Under the pieces are notes generated by a model. It was not told the origin of the DNA and did no database searches. It saw nothing but the letters and a program-made list of their open reading frames with translations. This document shows, piece by piece, positions 39,565 through 52,333 of a stretch of DNA of 64,000 bases. Made by a program: the position numbers and the translations under genes. Origin of the DNA: Botryosphaeria dothidea (taxonomy: Eukaryota > Ascomycota > Dothideomycetes > Botryosphaeriales > Botryosphaeriaceae). How positions within the stretch are numbered: position 1 is the first letter of the stretch; each line of letters begins with the position of its first letter. The stretch spans positions 2,480,001 through 2,544,000 of the forward strand of contig WWBZ02000040.1 of NCBI GenBank assembly GCA_011503125.2. The letters run 5' to 3'.

Positions 39565-40469
39565 TTACTCGGCAAGCCTGTCATGCTATTTAGTATTTGG
39601 AGATTCTTAAGAGCTTGTAACTTTGTGACTAACCTGTAACTGACTAAAGTGTCGACACGGTGGTTGCTAGTCGAGAAACTCCTCAGCTGGACTTTCTCTC
39701 CGTTTTCGATTTCTTTGGCATCGGAGTCGCCCCATTCGACGGGCACGTCTGAATCCGCATCGGCGTAGACCAAGACGTTGAAAGTGCAGTTGCCATCCAA
39801 CATGGGTAGGAAGGTTACCGAAGCGGTGATCTGGCGGAACAACGACTGGATCTCCGACTGGATCTCTGCCTCAGTCTTCTCCGGGGATTCCTTGGCGGGT
39901 GGTTGCGGTTCTGCCGCGGCGGCGTTTTCACTGTCGGCCGCTTCACCGGCAGCGGCAGTGCGGGACTTGGCGCTCTTGCCGAAGATCTGGACGTCGAACT
40001 GCCAGCGCTCGACGTGCTCGCCGGTCTCGCGGCTGGTGATGACGATGACGAGCTTGTTGATCTTGGAGCCGAGCATCCATTTGCTGAGCTGGGACATGAT
40101 CTTTTTGATGTAGGCTCTCACCTGATCATCGGATGAGACCATCATCGTCAAGCCGTACTTCTTGACGGCGCTGAAGTCCTCGGCAGGGTAGACGCCCCGC
40201 TGGAAGAGGATGGTGTGTATGCAGTACTCGAACTGGAGCGCGTTAGTTTCACTACGTACAGCATCGTATTGGACAGCTGAAAGTCATACAAACTCTGAGA
40301 CGAGCTTCGAAGAGCCCTTGAGGGCCAGCTTGTGCGTCTTCGCTTCCGGATCATCTTTCGATGACGAGCTCTTCTTGACCTTCTTCTCGCCGGACGCGGT
40401 CTTGGAAGAAGACTTTGATGACGACTTGGTGGACGACTTGGTCTTCGGCTTCTCTTTCTCGGCCGACAT
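39565..40469 (-). CDS. mad2: Spindle assembly checkpoint protein Mad2 (HORMA domain)
   Basis: Binds Cdc20 and restrains the anaphase-promoting complex until kinetochores are attached. 263 residues. Exons 40469-40290, 40232-39634 and 39577-39565; the last coding exon is only 13 nt. Donors GTATGA and GTTAGT and branch ACTAAC support the model. Residues 1 to about 45 are a Lys/Ser-rich extension. The HORMA domain starts at KLALKGSSKLVSEFFEYC and continues through FQRGVYP, YGLTMMVSSDDQVRAYIKKI, MLGSKINKLVIVI, ERWQFDVQIF and RQITASVTFLPML. A low-complexity Ala/Glu insert of about 40 residues lies just before RQITASV. The safety-belt end reads HRVDTLVSYRLAE. Head-to-head with GUF1. Confidence 0.95.
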
Positions 40470-41043
40470 GGTTGGTTCGTGGATGGTTCCTGGACGATCT
40501 CCCGGTTGCAGAGCGATGGCGATGGCGGCGGGCTGATTCAAAAGCTTTGACGGATTGGCCCGGTCGGTCTGATCAAGGAAGGTTGATGCCACGGGCAGTG
40601 GGTCTCTCGCAGCGGGCGCCTCTTGATACTGGCTTGTCCTGGCTAGCGCGAGGCGGTGGTGCAGGGAATGGGACCGAGTGATGCGTTGTGCTTGAGGCGA
40701 GGTCGTTGGAGATGGAGACGGCGCCAGCCAAGCCAAGACTGTGTACGCTAGTTGGCGCGGCAACCGCTGGATCCAGAGCCTCACGCCCACCAGAGGCGAT
40801 GGATTTATTAGGCTAGTAGAGTTCTGAGAGCCGAGTCAAGCACTTTCAAGACTTTACATAAAGAACATCGTGCTATGCTTGTGGGCAGCGGCGCTTGCGT
40901 TGGCATCTGGGTTGCGGGCGGGCATTGCGGCGGCGCTCCTCCGACCTCCGACGTTGGCCGCAATTTTCAAGCCGGAACACTCGAGAGCTTTGTTGCATTC
41001 ATCCCGACCGCAGCCTTGCTGATGCCACCCCAACTTGATACTC
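40470..41043. promoter_or_regulatory. Divergent promoter of mad2 and GUF1
   Basis: A 574-bp gap between two head-to-head start codons, holding both promoters. The mad2 reading frame stays open upstream to 40790, but that extension reads as leader-like sequence outside the HORMA family, so the ATG at 40469 is preferred. Confidence 0.55.
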
Positions 41044-43094
41044 ATGCCACCATGCTCCCGAGCCGCTGAACGCCTTGCGCGGCCTTTTCAGGGCGCGTTT
41101 ACTCGCCGTCCCTCCCAACGCCTACCTCGCGCCCCGCCGACATGGCTGCGCACCTTTCAAACCACCGCCGCCCGCTACGCAGTGGCCTACCGGGCCCAGT
41201 CCGACCTTGAGAAGCGCGTCGCCGCCATCCCAATTGAGCGTTTTCGGAACTTCTGCATCGTTGCCCACGTCGATCATGGCAAGAGCACGCTCAGCGACCG
41301 GTTGCTCGAGCTCACCGGCACCATTGAGCCTGGCGGCAACAAGCAGATCTTGGACAAGCTGGACGTGGAGCGTGAGCGCGGCATCACTGTCAAGGCTCAG
41401 ACATGCAGCATGATTTATAATCACAACGGTGAAGACTACCTGCTGCATCTTGTCGACACCCCCGGTCATGTCGACTTTCGCGCAGAAGTGTCGCGCAGTT
41501 ATGCCAGCTGCGGAGGAGGTACGTCACATCGCGCCTGTGGATTTGACTATTGCAATCGAGATCTAATTTTTCTTCAGCCTTGCTACTTGTCGATGCCAGC
41601 CAAGGCGTGCAAGCCCAGACTGTCGCCAACTTCTACCTTGCTTTTGCCCAGGGTCTCACGCTGCTCCCGGTTGTGAACAAGGTCGATTTGCCCTCCGCAG
41701 ACACCGAACGCGCTCTCGAGCAGTTGGAAGAAACCTTCGAGCTGGATCGTACAAACGCTGTGTTGGTATCTGCAAAGACTGGATTGAACGTGGAATCTAT
41801 ACTTCCCAACGTCATCGAGCAGATTCCGGCTCCTGTCGGCGACAACACGAAGCCTCTCCGCCTACTGCTTGTCGATTCCTGGTACAATCACTACAAAGGT
41901 GTCATTCTTCTTGTGCGTATCTTCGATGGAGAAATTAAGGCTGGCGATGTCATTACATCGTTCGCTACAGGATTGAAGTATACCGTCGGCGAGGTCGGTA
42001 TGATGTACCCGGATCAGACGCCGATGACCAAGCTTCGCGCTGGCCAAGTTGGATATATCTATTTCAATCCTGGTATGAAACGCTCGCAGGAAGCCAAGGT
42101 TGGCGATACCTACACTACGGTTGGTTCAGAGAAGCTGGTAGAGCCGTACCCAGGTTTCGAGGAGCCCAAGTCTATGGTTTTTGTTGCTGCGTTCCCTGTT
42201 GACCAAAGCGGCTATGAGCATCTGGAGGAGAGCATCTGCCAGATCGTGCTCAACGATCGCGCTGTAACTGTCAGCAAAGAATCCTCGGAGGCTCTTGGTG
42301 CCGGCTGGCGTCTCGGGTTTTTGGGTACCCTTCACTGCTCAGTGTTCGAGGACCGCCTCCGTCAAGAGCACGGTGCGAGTATCATCATTACGCCGCCATC
42401 TGTCCCCACTAAAATCATCTACAGGGATGGAACCGAGACCGTGATCTCGAATCCGAACGCGTTCCCTGACGAGCAGGAGCGCCACACCAAAGTAGCAGAA
42501 GTCCAAGAACCTTACGTCTCCTGCACTATTACCCTCCCAGAAGAATATATCGGCCGAGTCGTCGAGCTTTGCGAAGCAAACCGCGGCGAACAGAAAGAAC
42601 TCACCTTCTTCACGGCCACGCAGGTGATCTTGAAGTATGATCTTCCGCTCGCGCAGCTAGTCGACGACTTCTTCGGTAGGCTCAAGGGCTCGACCAAGGG
42701 TTACGCCACACTCGACTATGAGGAAGCTGGCTTCCGCAAGTCCAATATCCAGAAGCTCCAGCTGCTCGTTAACAAGGAGCCCGTCGACGCGGTCGCGCGC
42801 GTTGTACATAGCTCCCAAGCTGAGCGGATTGGAAAGGACTGGGTCAAGCGCTTCAAGGAACATGTCGATCGCCAGATGTTCGAGATCGTGATTCAAGCCG
42901 CCGTGGGAAGGAGAATCGTGGCGAGAGAGACAATCAAGCCATTCAGGAAGGATGTGCTACAGAAGCTGCACGCAAGTGATATAACACGGAGGAAGAAGCT
43001 TCTGGAGAAGCAGAAGGAAGGCAAGAAGAAGATGAGAGCTGTGGGTAATGTTGTCATTGATCAGAAGGCTTTCCAGGGATTTTTGGCGAAGTGA
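41044..43094 (+). CDS. GUF1: Mitochondrial elongation factor 4 (GUF1 / LepA GTPase)
   Basis: 663 residues from exons 41044-41518 and 41578-43094. The intron (donor GTACGT, acceptor CTTCAG) splits an Ala codon. The N-terminus is an Arg-rich mitochondrial presequence ([20 protein letters not shown]). The GTPase core has AHVDHGKS (74-81), [11 protein letters not shown] (110-120), DTPGHVDF (138-145) and a VNKVDLP G4 motif. The remainder matches Lep[10 protein letters not shown], the [21 protein letters not shown] segment (split here as [12 protein letters not shown] and IIITPPSVP), [12 protein letters not shown] and [14 protein letters not shown]. The LepA-specific C-terminus has [15 protein letters not shown]. 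It acts on the mitochondrial ribosome at the inner membrane matrix side and supports translation under stress (family knowledge). Confidence 0.97.
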
Positions 43095-46000
43095 GGAGGC
43101 GAGTTGAATGTATCATACTGTATAGAATAGTAAATGAGTAATTGGCCTTCTTAAGAGGGTATTCTGTAATCCTGTGCTGCTGCCTTTGCTCAGCCTTTTG
43201 GTCTCTCATTCACACCACATCAACGCAAAACATGGCCTCAACTCAATCCTTGGGAGTGTCTTCCTTGTGTAGCCCTGCTGCCAAAGCATCTGTCATTGAC
43301 CGCAACTTTACACCGCTCTCTTCTCCGTAGGTGCTCCAGACAGAATGGCATGATGCATTTTGTCGATCCGCAGATCTCTGCGAATTCCATTTTCTTATCT
43401 CATCTGATCTCATCCAGAGCGGCGAAGTCACCGCCTCCCAGCGATCTTCATGATCAGTCAGACAGACACAAGCAAGTCAGCTCTAGGACACCGACTTCTC
43501 AGGATCTGCATCTTTTGCCTCCTCCCTCGCACATGACAGTCACAAGAAGTACTTTCGAGCAGTCTTATGACTAAAGACTCATTCGAGTTATTCTTAGCTG
43601 AGCCTGCAGGCCCATTACCGCGCGTCTAATCGATTCATCAAACGTCATCCCACTACACCCACCATCGCCGCTCAGACAAGCCTTTTGGAATCTTCTGCAA
43701 CCCCTCCACCCTCTGCGCATAGCCCTGCTGCTTATGGCAGACGGCAGCAAATGGAGGCGGCCTACCCCGCCACACAACCCTCATTGGACGCCAGCCGAAG
43801 TGTGCGTCGCCTGTCTCGCCGCGCATGGAATAATCCTCCCGCTCTCTGGCTTGCTGCCGCCATTATTCTCTGCTTGCCTTTCTCACGTACATACGCGCTA
43901 GCGAAAGACAAGGGAGGCGTTTTCGGCGGGCCTGATGGGCTGGCTGTTGCGGGCGGGCGCGGGGACGGGCGAATGGTGAGGAGGGGGACGGGGCGGGCTG
44001 TCCGAAATGCAGGAGGCACGCGTGCACCTGCATGCTACCCGGCCGAAGGATTCTTTGCATTGGTGTCAATGGAGTGCTCCGTGGCAGAAAGTTGTGCCGC
44101 CACGGATACGGGGCGTCTAATGCTCCCGCCTTTTGATTGCTTCGTCGCCCGTGCGAATCAGTCCGGAGACATTCTCTTTCGCGGGGACTTTTGTAACATT
44201 AATTTTTTTTTTGGCGCGCACGCTTCTGCCAGGTGATAGATCCTTAGGCGGGGGGGATCGTTAGCCACTGCATGAACGAAAATAAAGAGGGCAGCAAATG
44301 GCAAACGAGTCGTACGGTGATATTATTGGCGTGGTGGGGTGGATAGGTGCTGGTGTTACGACGGCGTTGTTGCGTCAAAGTCCGCGTAGAAATGCTTCAA
44401 AATCCGGAGCGGAGGAACTACGGCCACCCGCCCGCCAGGTATCTTAGAAATCACGGAAAGAGAGAAAGAACCCATGGCAAAGTACCATTGCGATGGGAGA
44501 GAAGGATCAATAAAGCTAAGGGCTGACATGATGGCAAGGAGATACGCACAGAGAGGGCGAGACAGACTGCGAGGGGTGCATATGTGCGTGTGCAATAGGT
44601 GCTGAGGGATGAAAAAGGATCTGACGTTGGGCGTGGAGTGGCAGGGATGCGGCGAAGCATCACCGCAGCGCGTTTCGGCTCGCCACTCATCCTCCTGACT
44701 GTGTTCCGGGGCAGCAGCAGCGGCGGCGCGGCCGGGGTGAAGTCTTTGAAGACACGACGGGCATTCAAAGTTCGTGCAAGTGTAATGGAACGCCTTGAGA
44801 ACTGGAATCTTTTGAGTTCTGCGTACAACAATGGTCGCAGAGATGAAGGCCGATCAATAGAGTTCGAGCGTCTATTGGTCCGTATGCCCGCAGCCTTCAG
44901 CTTTGGATGTCAACGTGTCTCAAAACTTGCGTATTCGGAGTTCTGGAGATATCTTGGAACTCCGTAGCTGTTCACCGAGATGCTCTCGGAGTGCGCTCCG
45001 ATTTGATTTTAGGCCGTCGTGCAGACAGATGAGGTGTCAGTTGGGTGCCAAAATTTGTTGAAGGGGGAAAAAAGTAATGAAAAACAACATGGAGGGGATA
45101 GGGCGTTGATGTTCTGGAGCCTCTAGAGCGGTTGAACCGTATGTTCCCGATGTGTGCAGTAAAGCCGGGCCGATGCGGTGAAAAAAAGTAAAATTAGTAG
45201 AGAGAAAGTGGGTTTGGTAAGTGAGCTGTTCCCGGCAAACGTTAGCCACAAACGTCGCCAAAACTGAAGCAGGTCACGCGGTTTAACGCGAATGGAGACA
45301 ACAGCTAGCCGTTAGCCCGGCTACAAAGTGGAAATGTGGAGTTCGGATGGGCAGCAATAGACTTGTGTTGTTTGTGGCTTTGCGTGAAACTGGCACGGCT
45401 GGGAAGTCATGCTCAGCGAGAACTCGGCCCAGTGTTTTCTGCACGCATAGATCGTACGATCCAAAAAGGAAAATTAGGGAGAGAACGAGAAGGAGGCCCA
45501 GACACGGGTAGTGCCATTGTCGGGAGTGCTGTGTAGCGTGTTTTCCAGCAACATAGTTTTTGTGGCGTCCTCAGTGGACGCCTCGCGAAATGAATCATGG
45601 ATGCAGAGGATCTTCCTGTTAATTCAGGGCGTGGATGCGAGTGCGAGCACGCGTGCATGATGTGCGGAGTTTGGACGGTGTACGGAGTAGAGACGAGATC
45701 TGATTGCCAGTCGGAATATCCGGGACATAGCCCGGCGTCTTAACTCCGGGGAAGAGGGTTCAGGGTCCTGCGTCCGCGATTCAAGCAGAGCTCGAAATGA
45801 GGGCGCTGGGTCTGGGGACGGCGGCCCAGGAGGCGCTGGAGGCGAGCAGTTGCACGTGCAGCACGTGCCAGGGGTGACGCAACAGGTTAAGTTTTCGAAA
45901 TGGCCAGCACGCTTCTCTCGACATCTTCATATCCGTCTTCAGACTCAGCACATCACCGAGTGACCGCCTCTTGCAGTCGCCAACATTGCTTTTTGGCGCG

Positions 46001-48887
46001 GATATGGGTCCGTTGTTGCTGCCTATTTTTGGCGGCAACAGCCATCATGCGCCCACAGCTGTTCCAACGCCCTTCCCGAATCCGTTCACGAAGGATCGGA
46101 ATCCCTGCGCGCGCTGCCGCACCCTCGTTGGCGAGCTCTCACACCCTCATCCTCGCACAAGGACTTCTCCGGGCGGTTCTGTGTCCCCGTCACACGGGCG
46201 CAGGACGTCCGTCTCCCGTGCCACGCGGAGCTGCGGTGGTGACGGCAGATACTGCGGCCGGCCGCTGGAAAGGCCGTCGCAGCGGAGCGGGTGCGCGCTG
46301 GCCACTCTGTGCCATCTGAATCTGGAGCGATAGCGAGCGATCCACAGGCTGTTGCCTGCAATGGCTAGATTGCACGGGCATCTGGGTTATTGTATGATGA
46401 GTAGGGAACGTAAGGGGAGCTGCGACAATAGCTTCAATTAAGGCCGAAGTGCGAAAGCGATTGCGAATGCTGCTCTCCTACCGAAATGGAACGCACATGG
46501 ACAGCATTGCACGGGCGAGATGTGCCCTGCCGGTGCGACTCAGTCCGACCTTGCGGCTCAAACCTCGCAGGACATTGGCCAGCGGGCGTCCTGCTGCTGG
46601 TCGCGTCATGCTGCTCAGCCGGGGACGCCTCCAGCCCGCCGGGAATAGGCTCGCAGGCACTGGGACAACGGGCAGGGGCCTCTGGAGCAGTCGGGTCGCG
46701 CGCGGCCGAGGCCGAGATTGCGATTGACGAGTCGGAGAGCGTGCAGCAAGAAGGGAGCAGCGGGGAGGGAGTGTGAGGGGATGGCGAAATCCGCGCAGGG
46801 TTGCTGTTGAGAATTAGCAGGGCGGTGGGCTGGCGAGCTCGCAAGATCTAACTCTACGGGCGCGCGCACTGCGGCAAACGTCACGCACGAGAACGGGCAG
46901 GCTGCCGCGGCGATCAGGAGCAGCGCATCGTCCATCAACACCACCATCCGCCGCGAAATTGGATCTTGCGATACCCGTCTCGAGTCAGCGCTCCACCCCA
47001 GTCCACCAGCCCAGTCCACTTGCCCAGCATCCCGCCAGCCGGGGAGGCCGGGACGCCGCGACTCCCCACCGTCTGCGTGGCTCTCGAGATCTCCAACGGA
47101 CGTTGCCTCCACGTGTGCCGCCGTGCTTCGGAGCTTGCCAGTGCGTCGATAAGCAGCGGGCAGCAGTTCGCCCGGCCAACAGAGCGTGGTCGATGCGCGC
47201 ACCAACCAACGCCGCAGTGTACGCGCTCAGGCGCGGCCATCTCAACACCAAGCGGATGCGTTTCATGAGACGGGTCTCCAAGAGGCGGGAGACGGGATGT
47301 CCCCTCAAGCTTTCCGCTAGTCCCAGCGGCGCGGCCAATGGGTGTGGAGACGGCAGCGGGCAGGCTGGGTGAGGAGGGTCACCGAGTTTTGAAAACCCAC
47401 GCCCGTGGCGCCGTCGCCTGGCTCAATGGCAAGAGCCGGGCCGTCGCAGGCTAACGACCTTCTTGCTGGACTCTCGCGCCGAAAATAGCAGGACAGGCCA
47501 GATATTGCCCCGAGGCTGACGGCCGGGGCTTGCACTGCGCGCTGTCTCTGTGGTAAGCTCTCGCCCTGCACGCCGGCACCATCGGCGCTCGAGCTGGCCG
47601 TCTTGGACAGCGCTATATTGGAGCAGCGCGCATGTGTCCCCATGCGGTCGCGGGCGCGCTGGAAAGGTCAGCAGCAGGTCGGGGTGGTGTGCCAAAAGGG
47701 TAGGGCGGGCACGTTTTTTGATATCGAATCGACACCGCGCAGGGCACATCGGGGCAGCGGCAGCCCAGCAGTCGAGCCCTCCGCCTTGCCCAAAATGGCA
47801 TTTGGTCATCCCCGTCGCGCTAAGCCCGCTAGCTGATCCTTCACCCAGCCGCCGCCGATGTCAACGCTTGTCGACCGGCCACCGGCCACTTGTCGAGGAC
47901 CGCGCGCCATGGGTGCACCGACGCTGCACGCGGGCGCGCCATGACGGTTTGTCTTTGCGCGGCGGGCAACATAATCAGAGAGGCGGCAGGGCGGCGGCGG
48001 CGGCGGCGCGGAGGGCAGGAAGGCAGGCGCAGCGGAGGGCTTGGAGGGCTGGCTTGGTGCATGCGTGCCAGGCGGCGGTGCCGAAAATAGCGGGCTGCTG
48101 GCCTCTCACCACTCACGTCCAAGCCTCGACGCCTTCCAACAGCTGAGCTCTGTTGCACGGGAACGGTCCGCGCGCGCCAATGGAGGGAGCGGTGCCTCGC
48201 TCCTGCGCGTGCCTGCGACGCCCCGAGCTCTGCCATTGGAGTACCTGCGTCTATCTGATCGTGCCAGAGGTCCCACACGCGCCTCGGCAGGGACCAACAT
48301 GGCTGCTGCCAATCGCTCTATAATAATCTTCCCGGCTTGAGCACAGCCGAACGATGTTTCTGGTGACCCACCGCTCTGGACCCGTACATGGCCGCCGAAA
48401 GCACAGCGCCATCTTTATATGCCTGCCGCAGCAGGATGATGATGTGACGCGCCAGCCCTCCGCTCCAGGACCAAGGTTAGCACACACCACCCGTCCGCGC
48501 TCACGTTCTTCCTATGCCCTCAGACCAAGGCTCGCTTGAGACGTACGTCCCTCTGGAGGTGCTATTCTCAGGGCTCGTCCCGATCCCCCCTCTACCTTCC
48601 CAACCCGGAATATGTGCTAAAAATTTCCCGCTCCAGAGCGCGTACCACTTGTGATCTCCAGATCTGGGCCCCCCTCCCTAGGGCCAACCTTTAATTATCT
48701 CCCGGCGTGCAGTTGGGCCGCTCACAGCCTACCACAGCCCTGTTCTGGCACCTGGTACAAGCTTCGTCCATCTCATCTGCCTTACAGGGCCCTGCCAATC
48801 CGCCAGCACCTGAAGTGGGCCTGGCGATCTCCGCGAGTAATATCCCAAGCCCAACATATATATCCTTTTGGACCACCACCGCGGCCC
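43095..48887. other. Gene-free 5.8-kb upstream region of the C2H2 transcription factor
   Basis: No open frame here resembles a protein family, and none links by plausible introns to another. From about 45750 to 48600 the sequence is CpG-rich, so open frames such as 46615-47205 (-) and 47550-48146 (+) overlap on both strands by chance. The segment 48650-48887 remains in frame with the transcription factor but has no better start. Long upstream regions are usual for developmental regulators in filamentous fungi; a long 5' UTR with small upstream ORFs or an unannotated non-coding RNA is possible. Confidence 0.5.
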
Positions 48888-51800
48888 ATGGCAGACCACA
48901 GCAGACCTCAGCCATCGTCGTCGTCGGCGTCGACCACCAACACCACCACCGCTTCCCACCACCACGCCTCAGCCACTACCAGTACCAGCTACCAAGCTTC
49001 TACATCCTCTACCGGAGCCACTGCCCCGCCACCGCAACAGCATTACCCGCACGCTACCAGCAACCGTCGTCGTGCCTCGCAGTCCTCGGATGAAGGCCGC
49101 CGTTCCTTGAAGTCGTCGTCTAGCATCTCTGGCCCCCGCCGTTCCAGCACAAAGGCTCCCAGCCCCCACCGCGACGGCTCGTCCCGCGACAACGTTGCCG
49201 CTTCCTCATCCAGTGCCGCAGCCATGCAACGCTCTGCCAGCCCGTCGGAACAGCCGACAAAGTACACCAAGACCGGCCGCATCTCCAAAGCAAAGAAGGG
49301 CCTCAAGGTGCACCTCTGCGAGTCCTGCGGAAAGGTATGTCGATCCTCCCCGTTTGCGTCGCGACCATGGCTCGGCACGGTCGTCGTCGACCCGAGTCAT
49401 GCGCCCACACGCAGCCCACCACCAGCAATGCCAGGGCGCAAGGCAACAACGCGCTTTTCTGCCTGAAGCCGAGCTCCCTTGCGTGTGGGGGGGTTAGAGT
49501 TCACCGACTGACGATCTATTGCCTACAGTCGTACACGCGGGCCGAACATTTGAGGTGTGTGCCCCACATGCGCGTTGCTGCCTGCGGCTGCCTAGATGCT
49601 GACTGCCTGCACAGGAGACACCAGCAGAACCACAGCGACTCCACCCTGCAATGCGACTGGCCCGGTTGCGGAAAGACTTTCCACAGGACCGACCTGCTCG
49701 AGCGACACCGCGAGAGACAGTAAGTCCATGCACCCCCGTCCCTGTCCCGTGCCGGTGCGCATGCTAATGCGAATGCGACCCGCAGCCAGGACCCTTCCCA
49801 GCACGGCGATGACGAGACGCGCAGAAGCTCCGTCGCCAGCCGCGACTCGTACATGTCTGGCGGCGCCGTCACCCCGGCTCCGCCTGCGACGCAGCCCGTT
49901 GCTCGCCCTGTCGAGACCCAGTCCTACCCTGTCGCCTCGTCTGGCATTGAGACTGCTATGCCCGCATCCACTTCAAGGTATTCACAATTTCGGTTTCGTC
50001 GCAACACTATTCAGTCAGGCAATTTTCTTAAGCAGGTCTTTAAGTGAGTTTTGTTTGGGGGGTTTGTCACGGGTCAATTGCGTCCTCTACTGTTCCTTTT
50101 CTTTCCTTCTTTCTCGGTCTCTCACATCTTCTGACCGTTGTCTCATGGCTTTTCATCAGGTCGACTAACATCGACACAGTGCACCAAACATGAAGTACCC
50201 TACGCATAACTTTGCAAGGACCGAGGCGCCTGTTGGTACCGTCGACTTGATCCATACCGGCTCAATCTTCAACGACTACCGCTGGAGCAGCCCACCTCCG
50301 GAGTACCCTGTAGGAAACAGCGACTACGCTTCTCCCGGGCACATCACCCAGTACCCCAACGACTTCGCATACGTCCCTCACCCCTACCCTGCCTACCGCC
50401 CGCGCACTCTCTCCAATGCTTCGTTTATGGAGGCTTGGACGCAGCCAGCTGCACCGCGCTCTCCGGCTTCTGCAGCCTCGACCCAACCCTTCTACTGGCT
50501 CGACGTCGACCGCGCTGACCAGAGCCATACGTCCTTCTCTGGTAGCTCTGGTGTGGCTTCGTACGCTACCTCCGATACGTCCATCTACAACTACGCCACC
50601 GAGCATCAGCAGATGCATCCGTCTTCCTACTTCTCCACGAGCACTACTGCATCTTACCGGTCTTTTGACGACCTCGACACCGAAGAGTACCGTCTGTTGT
50701 TCCCACCACAGCCGCTCGGTATTCCGTCTATTGACCCTCGGCAGATGATTGAACACCTCGATAAATATTGGCAGGCTTTCCACCCGCACTTCCCGATCAA
50801 GCACCGCCCGACCTTCGTTTTCAACGCCGAAAAGCCGCTATGTCTGGCTGCAATGGTGGCAATAGGCGCTCAGTATTCCGGCGTTGTTGGGGCGAGGGCG
50901 GAGAGCAGGATGTTGCACGAGAAGTGCCTCAAAGCTTTGGCGAAGGTACCGTACCCCGCAGATGTGATCTCAAGCCACACAACACTGACCGACGCAGCGC
51001 GAACACGAGGGCCTGCCAACGACCGGTCGCATTTGCGACATGCAAGCCATCTTTCTTATCGAGCTTCTCTCACAATTCCGCGGCAAACGCGCATCGAACA
51101 GCCTCTCCGCTACTTTCCAAGGCATGTTCCGCTGTGTAAGTATTTTGGCCCCCACATCCAACACTTACAAGAAAACCAAGCTTGTTTTCCCACCAATGGT
51201 GGACTGCTGGTTATTTTGAAGGTCTTGTGCTAATTGATTTTCAGCTCGCTGCTGATCACTCTTCTCACCCGACCGCCTCGGTCGATAGCCTTGTGCCGCT
51301 TCCGCCGCATTCAGACGACCTTACCCTTTCCCGCCAATGGACCGCCTGGATCGGCGCTTCTGAGAAGATACGCCTGCTGACAGCATGCGCCATCCTGGAA
51401 GCACAAGCCAGAACCCTGCTCGTTCGCCAAGTCGCCGACACCCAGGTCACCGAAACCACGGTGTCGGGTCTCAGCCTTCCTGCACCCGCACCCCTCGCAG
51501 CATGGGACGCTTCTCAATGGACATGGCGAGAAATGCTGCCACGGCTCAGTGATCTATCTCCCAGAAAGGCAGGCGCGGATGCGACCGCAGCACCCGCTGA
51601 CGGAGAAACCCTTGACGAGTTCCAGGCCGCGCAAGCGGTATGGATATACAACAGCCGTGATGACGTGCTCGACAGCTTGACCTCCAACATCAGCAGCAAG
51701 GCAGCCCGCCTCGCCATCCATGGCATTCGTTTAGCGTCGTCGACTCCTCTCCGCGCGCTCCTTGCCGTCGCAGGGGAAACGTGGGTGTTCAGTGAGAAGG

Positions 51801-52333
51801 TGCGCAGCGATGAGCATGCTGCAGCCAAGGAAACCGTCAAACATTGGGCCAACAGCCTCAACGATCCTTCGGCTCTTGACCGACCACAGCATGCGCGCGC
51901 TGCCCTTGAGGAAGCGCTTGCTGTACTTCGTCTTGCCGCTGACACCACTACTGTTGATGCTTGCTCAGCGCTTCCTCCTGGCGCCGAGCTCATTTTCTTC
52001 TACGCTTCACTGGTCCTCTGGGCCACTGTGGCTGCAGCTTCTTCCTCACGCGCCCATTTTACCCTTACGCCTCCCCTCATTCACCCGCTGCCCCACCACC
52101 AGAATGCTGATGACGCCGTGCTTGCCGTCCGTGCTTTCCTTGCGGAAGAAGCGACGCGCTTCGTCGACACGATCGACACGCTTCTGCAGACCTGGCGCGA
52201 TGGCGTCGAAGCGGTCCTTGACTGGGCATGCGAAGCGCTGAGCGGCTCTGAAGCGCCTGGTGAGCTGATTGGTGGGTGCGTGCGGGTGACTGAGGGGTTG
52301 AAGAGGAAGGGGTGGGTAGCTGCTTGGTTTTGA
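48888..52333 (+). CDS. C2H2 zinc-finger transcription factor with fungal-specific regulatory domain
   Basis: Nuclear regulator, 920 residues from seven exons: 48888-49334, 49529-49554, 49615-49719, 49786-49977, 50180-50945, 50998-51135 and 51245-52333. All introns are GT-AG and phases agree. Residues 1-140 are Ser/Thr/His-rich and disordered with basic clusters. Finger 1 is CX2CX12HX3H (C144, C147, H160, H164; CESCGKSYTRAEHLRRHQQ) and is interrupted by two introns, one finger strand being the 26-nt exon. Finger 2 is CX4CX12HX3H (C171, C176, H189, H193; CDWPGCGKTFHRTDLLERHR). After a Pro/Tyr-rich linker, the fungal transcription-factor middle region starts at about residue 430 (DPRQMIEHLDKYWQAFHPHF, PIKHRPTF, CDMQAIFLIELL, ASEKIRLLTACAILEAQART). 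The tail is helical. Target genes are unknown. Confidence 0.93.

Noticed and set aside
43685..44236. 183-codon + frame with a hydrophobic stretch
   Set aside because: Random-looking after the hydrophobic part, with no signal peptide at the start and no family resemblance.
46615..47205. 196-codon - frame in the CpG-rich region
   Set aside because: Overlapped by several equally long frames on both strands, as expected in GC-rich non-coding DNA.
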